Source of the DNA: Nitrososphaerota archaeon
GTDB taxonomy: Archaea; Thermoproteota; Nitrososphaeria; Nitrososphaerales; JACQRY01
Length of the DNA: 64,000 nt
NCBI GenBank assembly: GCA_016184315.1
Contig: JACPCU010000017.1
Coordinates: 1-64,000 of the forward strand
Direction of reading: 5' to 3'
The notes beneath the pieces are model-generated. The model searched no databases. It saw nothing but the letters and a program-made list of their open reading frames with translations, and was not told the DNA's origin. Made by a program: the position numbers and the translations under genes. Below are positions 35,428 through 45,080 of this stretch, in pieces. Each line of letters opens with the position of its first letter. Within the stretch, counting starts at the first letter, position 1.

Positions 35428-36460
35428 CTATGCGGTTACGACGAGCGCGCCTTTGGCGATCATGTCGGGGTGGCCGTAGCCGCAAGAGTTGGCACAGGTG
35501 ATGTCGAAGCTGCCCGCTCTGTTAGCCCTAAACGTGACCTTATCGACATTCTTCTCCATTTCTATGAATTGTTTGACGCTGTCAGCCTTTCCACTATATT
35601 TGTTATGATCAACGTCTATATTGAGACGATATCCCCTGATGTTGGCACTATGGTCTAGCCCCTCAGCCTTCTCCATCTCTTCCATGATCTCAGGGTCATT
35701 TGGCAAGAATCTTCCGATGCCGGTTTTCATGGTCCTCTCTTCAAACTGTTTGTGGAATTCTTTGAAGCCCTTCGGCGGGAATGGCGTAGAGAGTTACAAT
35801 TCCTCCTTGTTTAGCTTGAATACGGTTTACCTCATGGAAGTTCTCGTCGTAGAACGCATACCCCCAGTGATAAGTTACAACATAGAATATGCTTCCAGCT
35901 TCCTGAGACAAATCTTCGGTTCCAAGCTGTGAACCAGAAAGGTAGATACCTGCAAGGATGGGCGAAGCAACAGCGATGATAAAGATGATATGAAACAATC
36001 TCTTGGAAGCCGAAGAGAAACGATTTTCCGCTTTTAGTGCCCCATCATCGATAACACCTGCTCTTCTAAGAACAAAGGCACCGTAAGATGAAAGTGTTTG
36101 AATGAAAGAAAAGGCGGTGAAAGTAACTAGGTAAGCTAGTTCTGGAATTGTCGACAATGGTTCTTCGAAGGCAGCCTCAAAGTCAGGATCACCTATGGAG
36201 CGGAGTAGCAGAATGATACCTAAGAAAAGAGAGCCGCCAAGAGCCCATCTACTTCTCTTTAGGCTAAGTGGAATCAACATTATGGAGAATCCGAGGAAAA
36301 CAGCGTCTGCAATGACTACTTCACTAGGAGTTGAACCGTCCCCAGAGACCAGACCATATGTCAGCAAGAAGGCATTGATGACAAGAGCACTTGTGAGCCA
36401 TCTGAACGAATTTCTGTAGATCTTCCTTGCTCGGTAGGTAACGTTACTCAAGTCTTTCAC
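35428..36460 (-). pseudogene. Multi-helix CuA protein resembling cytochrome c oxidase subunit II, frameshifted
   Basis: Reading from 36460 gives about six membrane helices, then the subunit II pattern V-T-Y-H-W-G-Y-A-F-Y-D-E-N and a beta domain. The frame hits a stop at 35741, but removing one G in a GGG run (plus strand CCC, 35768-35770) restores E-G-F-K-E-F-H-K-Q-F, continuing into the frame that ends at 35428. The restored tail has D-H-S-A-N-I and C-A-N-S-C-G-Y-G-H-P-D-M: the full CuA ligand set (His, C-x3-C, His, Met). About six helices instead of the usual two is unusual. No subunit I gene is in the window. It overlaps the end of the MMPL gene by 17 nt. The indel could be a sequencing error. 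Confidence 0.72.
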
Positions 36461-38798
36461 CCTCTTTGCTTAACCTCACTATTCCTCCTAGGCTCCGAGG
36501 TCGGAGTAATGATGGCATCCACCAATTCCAGTTTCCTAGCAAGCGCATAGAAGCTGGCACCAGTAGCACTCGAATGAGAGTAGCGTCAAGAAGAACTGCT
36601 ACTGACATTCCTAATCCCAACTCCTTCATCAAAACAAAACTTGACAAGACAAAGGAGCCGAAGATGGTAACCATGACCAGTGCAGCGCTGGTTACGATGC
36701 GACCAGTATGCTCTAATCCAATAACTACACTTTGCTGATTATCCCTAGTTTCCTCATATGCTTCCCGCATCCTAGACAGCAAGAATATTTCGTAGTCCAT
36801 GCTTAGCCCGAAGAGGATACAGAAGAGGGTGACTGGAATCATTGAGCTTATGGCGCCCGGCGGAGTGAAGCCCAGCCAACTTGCACCGTAGCCATCTTGG
36901 AATACCAATACAAGTACGCCGTAGCTAGCCAGCACCGAAAGTCCGTTCATCAGTATCGCTTTCACTGGTAACACCACTGAACGAAGCAACACGGTCATGA
37001 CGATGAAGGTCATCGCTAGCACCAAGCCAATGACCAATGGGAAACGTCCATACAGTTCTTGCTCCATATCTAAGCTGCTTGCGGTAGCACCGCCGATCAT
37101 CAAAGTGGTACCTGTCGGTCAGTTGATAGTAGTGATGATCTCTTTCCGAATGGTTTCTACCAGCTCTCGTGCCTCAAGTGAATCTGGATCCACTGATGGG
37201 ACGACCTGCAGCAACGTGGTTTTACCCGCCTTAGCAATTAGTGGTAATACTGCTGGCGCGACCTGAGGAGCGCGAGAAGGGTCAAAGCCGCCTCTATAGA
37301 GCGACTGGTAGTTCTCCAAATTTGCACGAGGGTCAAAGCTGACCAAGCTTTCCACACGCGCTACACGCGAATCCCTCTGCAATGTTTGTGTTAGCGTATA
37401 GAGATCAGCTATGATCTTGTCGTTCCACAGACCGCTTGTCCTCCCTGTATCTACGATGACGTTGATTGGCGACATTTCGCCGGGACTGAAACTCTGTGTC
37501 AAAGCTTCAAACGCCTCTCGCGATTCAGCCTCGCTCGGCAACAATGTAGCTCCGGGAGCGAGAGTATTCATCCGCAGCGAGGGAGTTGCAAGTAGACCCA
37601 GAATCACGACCACAGCCACTAGAAAAGTCACTGGGTGCCGCATGACGTTTTCCGCCCAGCGTTGCCAAAAGCCGGTTGTTCTTGCACGCTTTCTGTTCAT
37701 TCTCAAGGAGAGGAAGCGGGGCGCGTTGACTCTTTCACCTAATAAGACGAGCAGCGCTGGGAGAAGAGTGAGAGCAGAGACGACAGATACGGTCACGACA
37801 AGTATGCCTCCTAATCCGACAGAGCGAAGTATCATCAAGTTAGGTACAAGCAGAGCTGAGAGCCCGATGGCTACAGTACCGCCGGAGAAAGCTATTGCTC
37901 GCCCTGCTCTAGCTACCGTGCGTACCACTGCCTCCTCCTTACTTCGCCCCGAGGCTAGCTCCTCGCGGAAACGACTAACCATGAATAGGCAGTAATCAAT
38001 ACCTACTCCAAGACCCAGCATAGGCACTATGTTTTGGATAAAGCTGGAGAGCTCCATGTTCTGTCCCAAGATAAAAGCAATGCCCATGACGACTACAATG
38101 GAACTGACCCCAACAAGCAAAGGTAAACCTGCAGCCACCAAGGCACCAAAGACGAAGATGAGTGTCAGCAGAGTGATCGGCAATCCGATTTGTTCAGCCT
38201 TGGGTAAGTCTTCGGCTGCGACTCTAGCCAAATCATAAGCCACCGCCGGTCCACCGGTGACCTGAATCGTCAATTGGCTCGACAGTTCTGCCCTACGCCC
38301 GATCTCACGTACCTTAGGCACCAAGTCTCGAGCTTTATCGGCATCCGAAGTCGCGAGCGGTACGACTGCGAAACTGGTGTGTTTGTCACGGCTTGTAAAG
38401 AGTGGGTTGCCAGTATTATAGGCAGTTAGGACACGGGAAGTAATATCGGATTGAATGATAAGTTCTCTGGCCAAGACTTCAACGGCCGTTCGGTACTCGG
38501 GCTGGTCTACGGTCAGATCAGCGCTTTTGAATACAAGGAGTATGGTGTGGGCTGGTTGCCCGGTGAACTCGTTGCGGATCGATTCGGCTGCTCGGGCTGA
38601 CTCACTATCTGGGACCTCAAACCCACCACTCTTGAGGACAGCAGGAAGACCGGTAGCAGCAATGCTGGCAAGAATTAGCACGACCAACCAAAGGCTTAGA
38701 ACACTTTTGGGATGGCGAACTATCCATCGAGCAAGCCAACCAAATATGTGTCCTGTGTCATTGTCTCCTTTTGAATCTGGTGCATTCAATGGCTTCAC
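36444..38798 (-). pseudogene. MMPL/RND-superfamily exporter with in-frame TGA
   Basis: One reading frame runs from the ATG at 38798 to 36444, about 785 codons, broken only by a TGA at 37119-37121. Before it are the first helix, a periplasmic-type loop, six helices with G-V-G-I-D-Y-C-L-F and a second loop. After it come the remaining five or six helices with G-L-S-M-D-Y-E-I-F-L-L-S-R, the two D-Y motifs being the proton-relay signature of MMPL proteins. Context around the stop (I-N-stop-P-T-G-T) fits a lost Arg or Trp codon. A TrmB regulator is divergent. It probably exported a lipid or toxic compound. Confidence 0.78.
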
Positions 38799-38950
38799 AC
38801 GCCCATAGCGCGAGCTGTTTGCGATCTGTTCTTGAGCTGAATCATTCTCGTCTTACTTCTGAACCGCCGTTGTAGCATGACGTGCTTAAAGATATTTTGT
38901 TACTGGAGCGAGTAACATTTATCTACATACCACTTCAATCAACGACAGTC

Positions 38951-39709
38951 TTGAGCCAAATAGACGAACGGCTTCTAGAACTATTGCAGAAACTCGGAAT
39001 GAGAGAGTATGATGCTAAGGTCTACCTAACTCTGGTTCGAAGCGGCAAGACCACTGTTTCTGACATATACAGCGTGACGGGGATGCCGAGAAACAGGATC
39101 TACGATACGCTAGAAGACCTTCAGAGAAGAGGCTTCATAGAAACGCGACAAGGCCGTCCGATGATATATCAGGCAGTTCCCCCTGAAATCGTCATCAAAA
39201 GGATCAAAGAAGAATGGATACAGGCCATCGACGGTGCAGCTTCTGAGTCCCTGCAACGCTTCAAGAAACTCTACGTTGAGAAAAGCGAGGAAAAGTTTTC
39301 CGAATTCGAGTTCTGGTCCATCAAGAGCATAAGCGGACTGCTCGACAGAGCATCTGAGGTCATAAGGCGCGCAAGAACCTTTGTCTTAGTCGAAGGACAT
39401 TCAGAGAGTTTTCTTGGGAGTCTTACATCGCCATTGGACATCGCCCATCGGAGAGGCATAGACATCTACGTGGTCGCATCGCAACCAATCCAAGATGAGC
39501 ACCTATTAGACAGCCTAAAACACGTGGGCACCGTCAAGCTAGTCAAAGAATCTCTTTTCAATCATGTCATCAGTGATGATGAGGCTGTCTTCTTACTATC
39601 GCAGGAGTCAGACGCGATCCGCGAAGGAGTATATGCACGAGCACCTTTCTTGATTCAAGCGTTCGCGACGATGTTGATGGAAAAGTTTGGCTTGGTGGCT
39701 AAACGCTAG
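38951..39709 (+). CDS. TrmB-family transcription regulator
   Basis: The product has about 252 residues if started at the TTG at 38951; a GTG at 38882 adds 23 unconserved residues. The N-terminal winged helix has L-G-M-R-E-Y-D-A-K-V-Y-L-T-L, D-I-Y-S-V-T-G-M-P-R-N-R-I-Y-D-T-L and a wing R-Q-G-R-P-M-I-Y-Q-A. The C-terminal domain (K-S-I-S-G-L and later) is the TrmB ligand- or dimer-type region. A TATA-like CATTTATCTACA near 38918-38929 is about 28 nt before the TTG. Divergent placement suggests it controls the MMPL gene. Confidence 0.85.
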   Translation: MSQIDERLLELLQKLGMREYDAKVYLTLVRSGKTTVSDIYSVTGMPRNRIYDTLEDLQRRGFIETRQGRPMIYQAVPPEIVIKRIKEEWIQAIDGAASESLQRFKKLYVEKSEEKFSEFEFWSIKSISGLLDRASEVIRRARTFVLVEGHSESFLGSLTSPLDIAHRRGIDIYVVASQPIQDEHLLDSLKHVGTVKLVKESLFNHVISDDEAVFLLSQESDAIREGVYARAPFLIQAFATMLMEKFGLVAKR

Positions 39710-40184
39710 ATTAGAATTGAGGCTAGCAATATTTCTTCGAAGCAAGACTACATCAAGTCCCATAAATATGATACTCCACTTTTGAGACCGAGCCCAGCAC
39801 CGGAAGTGGTTTTCCACATGAAGCTTTGCTTAGTCGTCTAAGGATAGGATTATTATGTCGTGGCACAAATAGGATTACTAGTCTGGCACATTCGCAATCG
39901 CAAAAAGGATCTTGAAATTCATATTTGAAGGGAGTCTCGGCACCGCTCAACTAAGTTTTCACAGAATGCATAGCTGAATAAACCACCGGAACAATTCCAA
40001 ACAAAACCCAAGGCGTTTAAAAATCAAACACAGAGTCCAACTTGGCATCCAAACCCACAGTAGTACCACCCCCGTCAATTAATAATCTGCAAAAATCTAT
40101 CAAATTTTTTCTTCAAAACACAAGCAGGAAAAACGACAGATTGCAACCTTAAATAGCAACCCACGCCGATAAAACAACCACCAA
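39710..40184. other. Gene-free AT-rich region
   Basis: There are 475 nt with no credible frame on either strand. Its right end carries a TATA box (CCTTAAATAG, 40147-40156) about 33 nt before the ATG at 40185. A poly-T/A tract lies near 40093-40115. No repeat or RNA structure was recognised. Confidence 0.5.
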
Positions 40185-40478
40185 ATGGCATCATGGTACA
40201 CAAGCGACGAGGAGATGAAAGCCAAAGTTGGCCAACTTCTCTACAACTTGTACCTGACCGACAGACTCAAAGCTGAAGTATTGGAGAAACTATACTCCAA
40301 AAACCAGATCAGCCTAAGAATAGACTTGGGCAAAGACCGAGACGGAAAAGACATCATCATGGACATCCTTATCAGCAGAATCACACCCCAAGTCAAAGCC
40401 ATGAAAGAAGACGAAGGCGTCCCTGAGCCCGCGCAGAGCGACAAGGCAAGCGAAGGCTCAGTCCAACCCACAAGCTAA
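40185..40478 (+). CDS. Conserved-looking hypothetical protein, 97 residues
   Basis: A mixed helix/strand protein (residues 1-75) with a disordered Glu/Pro/Ser tail. I recognise no family. The centre alternates charged and hydrophobic residues (I-S-L-R-I-D-L-G-K-D-R-D-G-K-D) like a small beta hairpin. A good TATA box lies about 33 nt upstream, so a short leader is expected. It precedes the EVE-like gene by 33 nt and may be co-transcribed with it. Confidence 0.65.
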   Translation: MASWYTSDEEMKAKVGQLLYNLYLTDRLKAEVLEKLYSKNQISLRIDLGKDRDGKDIIMDILISRITPQVKAMKEDEGVPEPAQSDKASEGSVQPTS

Positions 40479-40511
40479 CATACCAGTGTCACCTGAGACA
40501 CCAGTGAGTCT

Positions 40512-41021
40512 TTGACCGAACCCCAGCTCTGGAAGATAACCCCCGGCTATCCCAGCGGCCAATATTGGTCCGAATTTCAAGTCCAGAAAGCAGTCGCCAT
40601 GCCTCACGGCGAAGTCGGGGACCTCAGAGAAATGTCGTCAATAGCAGATCTGGAGAAGAAATGCGCCAAGGCACTGCTCTCCATAGGACCTGGGAGAACC
40701 ATTTCAACTCAGCTCTGGGAGTTTGCTAAGCAAGTGAAACTAGAAGACATCATGATTGCTTCAAAAGCGGGGTTAATCCTCGGAGCGGGCAGAGTCATAC
40801 GTGAATATTACTTTGATTCTTCACTTGCAAATATCTTCCAAGACAGTAGCATCATGCCTCACCGCTTGGGTGTAGACTGGACCAAGATCTTCGGAGCGGG
40901 TGTAAACACAAGAAGCATCGACCAAAGAGCCTTCAGAAGCCTCTTCTTCCCACAAGACATTATTCATGAAATAACAGATCAGGAAGCGAAAAGAAAGATC
41001 GCCGAGCTGGTCTCGCTGTAG
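40512..41021 (+). CDS. Putative EVE/PUA-like-domain protein
   Basis: The product has 169 residues from TTG. It is not confidently assigned. The pattern D-I-M-I-A-S-K-A-G-L-I-L-G-A-G-R-V-I-R-E-Y-Y-F-D, then P-H-R-L-G-V-D-W, resembles the EVE-like/McrB N-terminal fold (G-x-G-x-V-x-x-x-Y-Y-x-D, then H-R-x-x-V-x-W) used to read modified bases in restriction proteins. No nuclease or GTPase domain accompanies it here. The N-terminus P-Q-L-W-K-I-T-P-G is also EVE-like. Confidence 0.6.
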   Translation: MTEPQLWKITPGYPSGQYWSEFQVQKAVAMPHGEVGDLREMSSIADLEKKCAKALLSIGPGRTISTQLWEFAKQVKLEDIMIASKAGLILGAGRVIREYYFDSSLANIFQDSSIMPHRLGVDWTKIFGAGVNTRSIDQRAFRSLFFPQDIIHEITDQEAKRKIAELVSL

Positions 41022-41087
41022 CAAGCATTTGCGCTCAGCAAACTCAAATAGATCAAGCCATGCAAGCACAGAGAGAGCGATCCTGCT

Positions 41088-41756
41088 ATGCGTATCACTT
41101 GGTATGGACATGCATGCTTCCTCTACCAGATAGGCGGTAAGCGGATACTGGTCGACCCCTTCCTGAAGGACAATCCTTCTGCTCCTATAGGTCCTCAGGA
41201 GATTAGGAGCGCGAACATAGTTTTGGTGACTCACGACCACTTTGACCATCTCGGAGACGCAGTGGACATACTGAAGAGGACGGGCGCATCATCTGTGGCG
41301 GTCTATGAGCTTGCCAGCTGGTTCGAGAAACAGGGTGTCAAAACAGTAATAGGCGCAAATGTGGGCGGCACAGTAAGGTTAGGCGAAATCTCTGTTTCAT
41401 TAGTACCCGCAATCCACTCCTGTGAAAACGGGGTTCCCGTGGGTTACGTGATCACAGACGGCAAGGAAAACGTCTACCATGCAGGTGACACATCGTACTT
41501 CGCTGAAATGGAGTTCATTGGCAGACACTACAAGCCCAAGGTCGCCTGCATGCCTATCGGAGGACTCTTCACCATGGATGTAGGCCAAGCCATCGAAGCC
41601 GCATCGGCAATCAAACCCAGGTACTTCATCCCCATGCACTACAATACATGGGACCCCATCAGGGTTCAAGGTAAAGATCTTCAGAGATTAGTCCGAGCCG
41701 TCAAGAAGCCGTGTAAAGTCAGAGTCATGAAGCCCGGTGAAACAGCAGAACTATAG
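41088..41756 (+). CDS. Metal-dependent hydrolase of the UlaG/UPF0173 metallo-beta-lactamase family
   Basis: The product has 222 residues. It starts M-R-I-T-W-Y-G-H-A-C-F and has the zinc motif T-H-D-H-F-D-H (about 46-52). H-S-C-E-N-G-V-P-V-G-Y follows near 110, H-A-G-D-T near 130, and a late P-M-H-Y-N-T-W. The family hydrolyses phosphodiesters or lactones, with substrates mostly unknown. Its length matches UPF0173 proteins. Stand-alone gene. Confidence 0.9.
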   Translation: MRITWYGHACFLYQIGGKRILVDPFLKDNPSAPIGPQEIRSANIVLVTHDHFDHLGDAVDILKRTGASSVAVYELASWFEKQGVKTVIGANVGGTVRLGEISVSLVPAIHSCENGVPVGYVITDGKENVYHAGDTSYFAEMEFIGRHYKPKVACMPIGGLFTMDVGQAIEAASAIKPRYFIPMHYNTWDPIRVQGKDLQRLVRAVKKPCKVRVMKPGETAEL

Positions 41757-41789
41757 CAATCATGTTTTACACCAGATCTGTCTGGGCAT

Positions 41790-41963
41790 CTAGTCGTCCG
41801 GAAAATAGTATTGTAGCACGATGACAGGCTTACCGTCGTGCCAGTGATGTTCATGGTTCAGATAGCATGCTTCGCAGAAGATTATGAATGGCACTTCTTT
41901 CTCCGTTTCTGAAAGGGTCTTCTTCAAACGGCTCCCGCATTTGCATGCCAAGGTTACTTCCAA
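41790..41963 (-). CDS. Putative small zinc-ribbon-like protein
   Basis: The frame gives 57 residues from a TTG at 41963; no ATG or GTG is in frame upstream. It carries C-K-C, then C-E-A-C about 25 residues later, followed by a His-rich N-H-E-H-H-W-H and a hydrophobic C-terminal strand. A CxC/CxxC pair with nearby His suggests one zinc ion. A purine-rich GAGGGTAGGG upstream may serve as ribosome site. No family is recognised. Confidence 0.4.
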   Translation of the reverse strand: MEVTLACKCGSRLKKTLSETEKEVPFIIFCEACYLNHEHHWHDGKPVIVLQYYFPDD

Positions 41964-42021
41964 TGTCTGCCCTACCCTCGCTATGATCTTTGATTGCGGA
42001 AAAGATATTTGTCTTGCGTAT

Positions 42022-42330
42022 CTAGTAGATCGATGCCCTTAGCGGCGTAGCAAACCTGTCTTCCACCATGCTCCATACCTCTTCAGCCTTCGCCGTATAA
42101 TGGAACTCTTCCTTTCCGCCTGGCACGTATGCCCCCAAATCCTTGTCCCTGACACGGTCGCAAAAGTTGACACAATACTTCCCCCGGCTCTTGGTGATGA
42201 ATATGAATCCGCCACCCTTGAAGTTTGGATTGTTACCTAGGAGCCGTATCCCCTCATCCAGCTCAAGTGCGCCTATGAGCTTCTTGAGCTCTCCTACGCT
42301 TCGAATCTTCTGCTCGCGGTAGCGCCGCAC
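42022..42330 (-). CDS. Hypothetical protein, 102 residues
   Basis: The GTG start lies about 28 nt from a TATA-like element that is read on this strand as GATTTTATAGGG, so a leaderless transcript is plausible. The protein has an N-terminal helix (S-V-G-E-L-K-K-L-I-G-A-L), then beta strands (G-G-G-F-I-F-I-T and K-Y-C-V-N-F-C-D-R-V-R-D) and a last helix. Its family and function are not recognised. It is divergent from cysS. Confidence 0.6.
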   Translation of the reverse strand: MRRYREQKIRSVGELKKLIGALELDEGIRLLGNNPNFKGGGFIFITKSRGKYCVNFCDRVRDKDLGAYVPGGKEEFHYTAKAEEVWSMVEDRFATPLRASIY

Positions 42331-42352
42331 AAGCCGATGATGCTTCTTCGCT

Positions 42353-42366
42353 CCCTATAAAATCTG
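42353..42366. promoter_or_regulatory. TATA-like element between cysS and the 102-residue gene
   Basis: CCCTATAAAATC reads as a TATA box on the plus strand and, as GATTTTATAGGG, on the minus strand. On the minus strand it is about 28 nt from the GTG at 42330. On the plus strand it would start transcription near 42386, just past a G5/C5 inverted repeat (about 42369-42388). Confidence 0.45.
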
Positions 42367-42463
42367 ACGGGGGTTCATTAGAGCCCCCTGAGAGGAACGC
42401 CGAGCATAGATGAAAAGACTCTTATCTTCGCAGGATAACTCCTCGTCAAGGTTTGATGTAATG

Positions 42464-43723
42464 GCGTTGAAGGTCTTCGACAGCCTCTTCAACAAGAAGC
42501 GGAGGTTGGAGCCTCTTGTTCCCAAGCAGATAAAGATGTTCGTCTGCGGTCCCACAGTCTACGATCATCTCCACCTAGGACACGCCAGGACCCTCATCTC
42601 CTATGACATCATGGCGCGGTATCTCACAGCGAGAGGCTATAATGTAGTCTTCATCGTCAACATAACCGACATAGACGACAAGATCTTTGAGAGAGCAAAA
42701 GAAGAAGGCATGCACCACCTAGAACTCGTCGAAAAATATGTGAATGAATGTAAGTCGGATCTCAGCGCGCTAGGAATAAACACGGTTACAGCTTTTCCAC
42801 GGGCCTCTGAATACATGGAGGAGTTGATCAGACAGGTTCAGGGCCTATTGGATAAGAGGTACGCCTATGTTTCTGAAGGCAACATTTACTATGATACTTC
42901 ACGTTTCGCCGACTTCGGCAAACTCTCGCATCAAACCCGCCTTGAATTGAAGCTGAAGAGGCTTGACAGCGACCCCGCGAAGAAGAATCAGGCGGACTTT
43001 GTGCTCTGGAGGTCCAGGGACATTGAGGAGCCTACATGGCTGAGTCCCTTCGGCAGGGGCAGACCAGGCTGGCACATAGAGGATACTGCCATCACAATCA
43101 GCAACTTCGGGTCCCAGTACGATATTCACGGCGGCGCAGAGGAGCTCATCTATCCCCACCATGAGGCGGAGATAGCTCAAGCAGAGGCTCTGACAGGGGT
43201 AAGCCCTTTCGTCAAGTACTGGCTTCACACAGGTCTCCTGTATGTGGATGGGAGGAAGATGTCGAAGTCTCTCGGCAACTATGTGACAGTCAAAGAGGCG
43301 CTGAAGCGTTATGGATCCGATACCATACGTCTATATGTTGCTTCCCATCACTACCGGAGGCCTGTGAACTTCCATGAAGAAGGGTTGAAGAAGGCGAAGC
43401 TAGGTCTTCAGATCCTTGAAGAAGCGTTCCAGAGGCTTGAAGACGTGTCGGGGGAAGGCGTTGGGAGAGGAAAACCGCTGGTTCCTAAGTTCGTAGACAA
43501 GTATTCAAGGGCTTTTTGCAGAGCCATGGACGACGACTTTAACACTCCGGCTGCGTTGAAGGCACTCACGTCTATGGCGAAGACAGTTGGGAAGATGAGC
43601 GACTATTCTTTGAGGAATTCTGATCCGTCTTCGGTAATGGAAGCCTTCAGGGTCTTGGCTTCAATCCTCGGGGTTCCTACGCAACGTAGCTTGAGGATTC
43701 CGTTGAAGGTTGCATGCAAGTAG
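42464..43723 (+). CDS. cysS: Cysteinyl-tRNA synthetase
   Basis: The product has 419 residues from the ATG at 42464, which gives the family start M-A-L-K-V-F-D-S-L; an ATG 18 codons earlier adds a Ser-rich extension. Zinc/ATP-site motifs: F-V-C-G-P-T-V-Y-D, H-L-G-H (HIGH class I signature), G-R-P-G-W-H-I-E-D and K-M-S-K-S. It charges tRNA-Cys in the cytoplasm. Shorter than the 450-480 residues of many homologues because of a compact C-terminal anticodon region. Confidence 0.96.
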   Translation, partial: ALKVFDSLFNKKRRLEPLVPKQIKMFVCGPTVYDHLHLGHARTLISYDIMARYLTARGYNVVFIVNITDIDDKIFERAKEEGMHHLELVEKYVNECKSDLSALGINTVTAFPRASEYMEELIRQVQGLLDKRYAYVSEGNIYYDTSRFADFGKLSHQTRLELKLKRLDSDPAKKNQADFVLWRSRDIEEPTWLSPFGRGRPGWHIEDTAITISNFGSQYDIHGGAEELIYPHHEAEIAQAEALTGVSPFVKYWLHTGLLYVDGRKMSKSLGNYVTVKEALKRYGSDTIRLYVASHHYRRPVNFHEEGLKKAKLGLQILEEAFQRLEDVSGEGVGRGKPLVPKFVDKYSRAFCRAMDDDFNTPAALKALTSMAKTVGKMSDYSLRNSDPSSVMEAFRVLASILGVPTQRSLRIPLKVACK

Positions 43724-43746
43724 AGTGTCTTCTGGTGTAGCGTAGC

Positions 43747-44520
43747 GTGGATTCATCGGGGGGAGATGAGCATTGGAGGAGGATGGAGAGAAATGAGGAG
43801 GAATTCTTCTCTCTCTGGTGCAGCGTTGAAGAACAAGAAAATGTGTTGATCCTTTGGAATAATAGTTTCCAAGGGGATCCGGTCTTTAATCATGCAACTA
43901 GGATAGTGTGTGGTCTAGACGAAGCTGAGAAGCTGGTCAAGGCCGTTTCGACCAAGTTTAGGTCAGTGGGTGTGCAGCCGTGTTTCTATGTGTCTCCTCT
44001 CACGCGGCCGGCTGAACTCGGCGGTCTTCTGGTTGACAAAGGGTTACACCTGTTTGACGAAATGCAGATCATGAGTTTCGAGGGCAAAGCAGAGGATGTG
44101 AACCCAGAGATTACGGTGAGAAAGGTTGGTGCATCCTCTGTTTCCACTTGGGCGAAGATCTACATTGAATCCTTCGAGATACCTGCGAGCTGGGAAACGG
44201 AGGTGAGGGCTCGTTGCGCCGTGTTGGCGGTCAATCCTCTTGTCAATCTCTATGTTGCTAGGCTTGGCGGTCAGGATGTGGGTTGCCTAGCGCTTTATTC
44301 GCATGACCGGGTCGGAGGCGTTTACTGTGCCGGTACTCTTCCAGCGTGGCGTAGAGGGGGTGTCGGCTCGACTCTTCTGAGGAAGGCGGTTGCAGATTCT
44401 GAGGCTCTGGGGAACGAGATCCTGTGTCTTCAGACTCTTGGTCAAGACAGGTTGGAGGGCTTCTATGGGTTGAACGGTTTCCGAACCGTCTTCATGCGCA
44501 GCATCTACCTGCAAGGCTAA
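43747..44520 (+). CDS. GNAT-family N-acetyltransferase
   Basis: The product has 257 residues from GTG, 23 nt after cysS. The GNAT core is in the C-terminal half: V-G-C-L-A-L-Y-S-H, then the acetyl-CoA loop R-R-G-G-V-G-S-T-L-L and F-Y-G-L-N-G-F near the end. The N-terminal half looks like a decayed second GNAT fold, as in other tandem GNAT proteins. The acceptor is unknown. Possible read-through from cysS. Confidence 0.85.
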   Translation: MDSSGGDEHWRRMERNEEEFFSLWCSVEEQENVLILWNNSFQGDPVFNHATRIVCGLDEAEKLVKAVSTKFRSVGVQPCFYVSPLTRPAELGGLLVDKGLHLFDEMQIMSFEGKAEDVNPEITVRKVGASSVSTWAKIYIESFEIPASWETEVRARCAVLAVNPLVNLYVARLGGQDVGCLALYSHDRVGGVYCAGTLPAWRRGGVGSTLLRKAVADSEALGNEILCLQTLGQDRLEGFYGLNGFRTVFMRSIYLQG

Positions 44521-44581
44521 GCGTTTACGAAGTCTTACGCTTATATGGTGACGGTTTGCCAGCGTGTATGGCGTTGCATTA

Positions 44582-44947
44582 ATGGTAAAACTGTCGTATG
44601 AGCCCTACAAGGAGATTATTGTGAAGGAGTACATCTATTATCCCAAGCCTGAGACTCTTGCCTCCGTTCTCGCGGCATATGTTTCTACTGGTCACCCGGG
44701 TATTCTCCTTTGGGCTGAGGGTGTGGTATTTCTCCCGGTCCCTCTTCCTCCCGAAACTGAGGAGTTGATGAAGCATTTTCTCGAAGGCAGACTCTACTGG
44801 TCTTCTGTTGCCTTCACATCTATGCCGGTGTATCAGTCTTCTATCAGAGTTTACGGTGTGGAGATACCTGTGATCGACATAGGCTTCAACTCCAACATGA
44901 AGGAGGCTGCGCAGTGGCTGAAGAGTAAGGTTCCTGAACATAGCTGA
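44582..44947 (+). CDS. Hypothetical protein, about 121 residues
   Basis: An earlier GTG (44564) is possible, but the ATG before V-K-L-S-Y-E-P fits better. The protein is a mixed alpha/beta domain with S-T-G-H-P-G-I-L-L-W-A-E-G-V-V-F and two aromatic stretches (R-L-Y-W-S-S-V). No recognised family and no membrane helix. It lies 61 nt after the GNAT gene on the same strand. Confidence 0.6.
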   Translation: MVKLSYEPYKEIIVKEYIYYPKPETLASVLAAYVSTGHPGILLWAEGVVFLPVPLPPETEELMKHFLEGRLYWSSVAFTSMPVYQSSIRVYGVEIPVIDIGFNSNMKEAAQWLKSKVPEHS

Positions 44948-45080
44948 GCAGCATTTGCTCAGAAATAGGCTACGCTAGACTGTTTGTTCGGATAAAAATA
45001 GGGATAGGCGACGTGACGTCGAGTCAGCGCGCCTCTTCCTTTGGTGCGCTTAGAAGACTTCTAATGGTCTTCTAGGAAGC

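Noticed and set aside
32411-37121. UGA recoding (selenocysteine or Trp) as explanation for the two in-frame TGA codons
   Set aside because: TGA is used as a genuine stop in intact genes here (5160-5162, cofE, tatC, the HTH_10 gene), neither site is a known selenoprotein context, and simple CGA-to-TGA mutation is enough.
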